Part shown: positions 63,367-64,000 of the stretch, in pieces
How positions within the stretch are numbered: position 1 is the first letter of the stretch
Layout: every line of letters begins with the position of its first letter
Source of the DNA: Nisaea acidiphila
GTDB lineage: Bacteria; Pseudomonadota; Alphaproteobacteria; Thalassobaculales; Thalassobaculaceae
Length of the DNA: 64,000 nucleotides
Direction: 5' to 3'
NCBI RefSeq assembly: GCF_024662015.1
Contig: NZ_CP102480.1
Span: 682,001 to 746,000, forward strand
Notes under the pieces: generated by a model
Databases searched by the model: none
Seen by the model: only the letters and a program-made list of their open reading frames with translations
What the model was told of the DNA's origin: nothing
Program-made: the position numbers and the translations under genes

Positions 63367-64000
63367 TTAAATATGAACTACGGAAGGCAGGTCGGCCAGA
63401 GCCGCATCGATCCGTGCCCCATTCAACACCGGAGACTGGGCGCCGGGCAAGGTACAGATTATACCGCTGGCGACTGTGGCGCGGCACACAGAATCCGGAA
63501 GGTTTTCCCCACGGTCGAGCGCTGCCGCCAGCGTGCCGCAGAAGGCGTCTCCGGCGCCGACCGTATCGAGCGGATGGATCGGCAGGGCCGGAACCTGAAA
63601 GCAGCCGTCTTCATGGGCGACGACGACACCCTCCGCCCCGATGGTGACGATCCCGGTGCCGCGGCAGAGCCCGGCAAGACCGCGTGCGAGATCCGCATTC
63701 TCCAGGCCGGACGTATTGCCAAGAAGGCCCATCGCCTCCTCCTCGTTGGCGATGAGGATATCGACATCCCGCAGAGCCTCTCGCGAGAGCGGACCGAGCG
63801 GCGCGTCATTCAGGATCACCCGGCAACCTTTTGCCCGGGCGCGCCGGATTGCATCCTCCGTGTCCGACTGCGGCAGCTCCATCTGCAGAAGCAGTGTCGT
63901 CTCCGATCCGAGAAGGCTGTCCGCAAGCCAATCCGACGAGACTTTCATATTCGCCCCGCTGGCCACCAAAATCTGATTCTCGCCGCTCTCCTCGACCGAG
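63367..64000 (-). CDS. PfkB/ribokinase-family carbohydrate kinase, 5' end cut by window
   Basis: The C-terminal ~210 residues are in the window. GENQILVASGAN (start of the visible part) matches the ribokinase GENQIVVVPGAN. VILNDAPLG and the anion-hole/catalytic motif DTVGAGDAFCGTLAAAL are intact. About 90-100 N-terminal residues lie beyond base 64000. Start upstream of the amidohydrolase gene on the same strand (50-base gap). Confidence 0.92.
   Translation of the reverse strand, partial: SVEESGENQILVASGANMKVSSDWLADSLLGSETTLLLQMELPQSDTEDAIRRARAKGCRVILNDAPLGPLSREALRDVDILIANEEEAMGLLGNTSGLENADLARGLAGLCRGTGIVTIGAEGVVVAHEDGCFQVPALPIHPLDTVGAGDAFCGTLAAALDRGENLPDSVCRATVASGIICTLPGAQSPVLNGARIDAALADLPSVVHI

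Noticed and set aside
1-64000. tRNA, rRNA, CRISPR, insertion sequence or prophage genes
   Set aside because: None recognised on either strand; the repeats found are short inverted repeats or gene-internal pentapeptide repeats.

Overview
The window looks like a chromosomal segment of a high-GC, probably marine, alphaproteobacterium of the Rhodospirillales kind. This is inferred from gene content: an xseB-ispA-dxs-tlyA block, a PraR-like XRE regulator, a Tat-exported family-5 solute-binding protein, a non-pyrrolysine MttB-family protein, phnCDE, a BCCT betaine-type carrier and several ABC importers. No rRNA, tRNA, CRISPR, insertion sequence or prophage gene was seen. Almost all sequence is coding.

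Layout. 1-2497: 3' part of fhs and a stand-alone 10-formyl-THF hydrolase-like formyltransferase, ended by a terminator. 2526-6580: gamma-glutamyltransferase (minus), nicotinamidase, a class I glutamine amidotransferase split by an in-frame amber codon, and an SDR. 6641-9886: BCCT carrier, GcvA-like LysR regulator and a 91-aa unknown. 9906-15758: minus-strand block HDAC-like deacetylase, xseB, ispA, dxs, tlyA and a DUF2806-like protein. 16007-20327: RND efflux adaptor and pump. 20571-23673: two paralogous pentapeptide-repeat proteins with small genes between them. 23680-25747: threonine-aldolase family enzyme, small membrane protein, GNAT. 26210-32151: complete Dpp-type ABC importer with a fused double ATPase. 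32250-38918: PraR-like regulator, MttB-family protein, desaturase, an XRE regulator overlapping a cytoplasmic PhnD-like protein, GST and CMD proteins. 39053-43045: a 29-aa membrane peptide, phnCDE (minus) and a DUF533 protein. 43059-44589: MaoC hydratase and a tartrate/isopropylmalate-type dehydrogenase. 44727-48072: a tightly overlapping operon of a CHASE2 membrane protein, an unknown exported protein and an M48 metallopeptidase.

48301-52874 is the most notable region. A clear TPP riboswitch precedes a Liv-type ABC importer (binding protein, LivH, a LivM-LivG fusion, LivF), which suggests that this amino-acid-type transporter really imports thiamine or a thiamine precursor. Then follow pyrE and a GST (52930-54277), a second family-5 importer without its own ATPase plus a lipoprotein (54356-58413), a lone DUF2384 antitoxin-like protein, and a minus-strand run of ribokinase-like kinase, amidohydrolase, M20 amidohydrolase, GDCCVxC protein and FetAB-type transporter, cut by the window end.

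The operon structures rest on gene spacing and start/stop overlaps. Functions are family-level assignments made by reading the translated sequences; no database search was possible. Candidates for something new are the riboswitch-controlled Liv transporter, the CHASE2-unknown-M48 operon, and the XRE/cytoplasmic PhnD-like pair.
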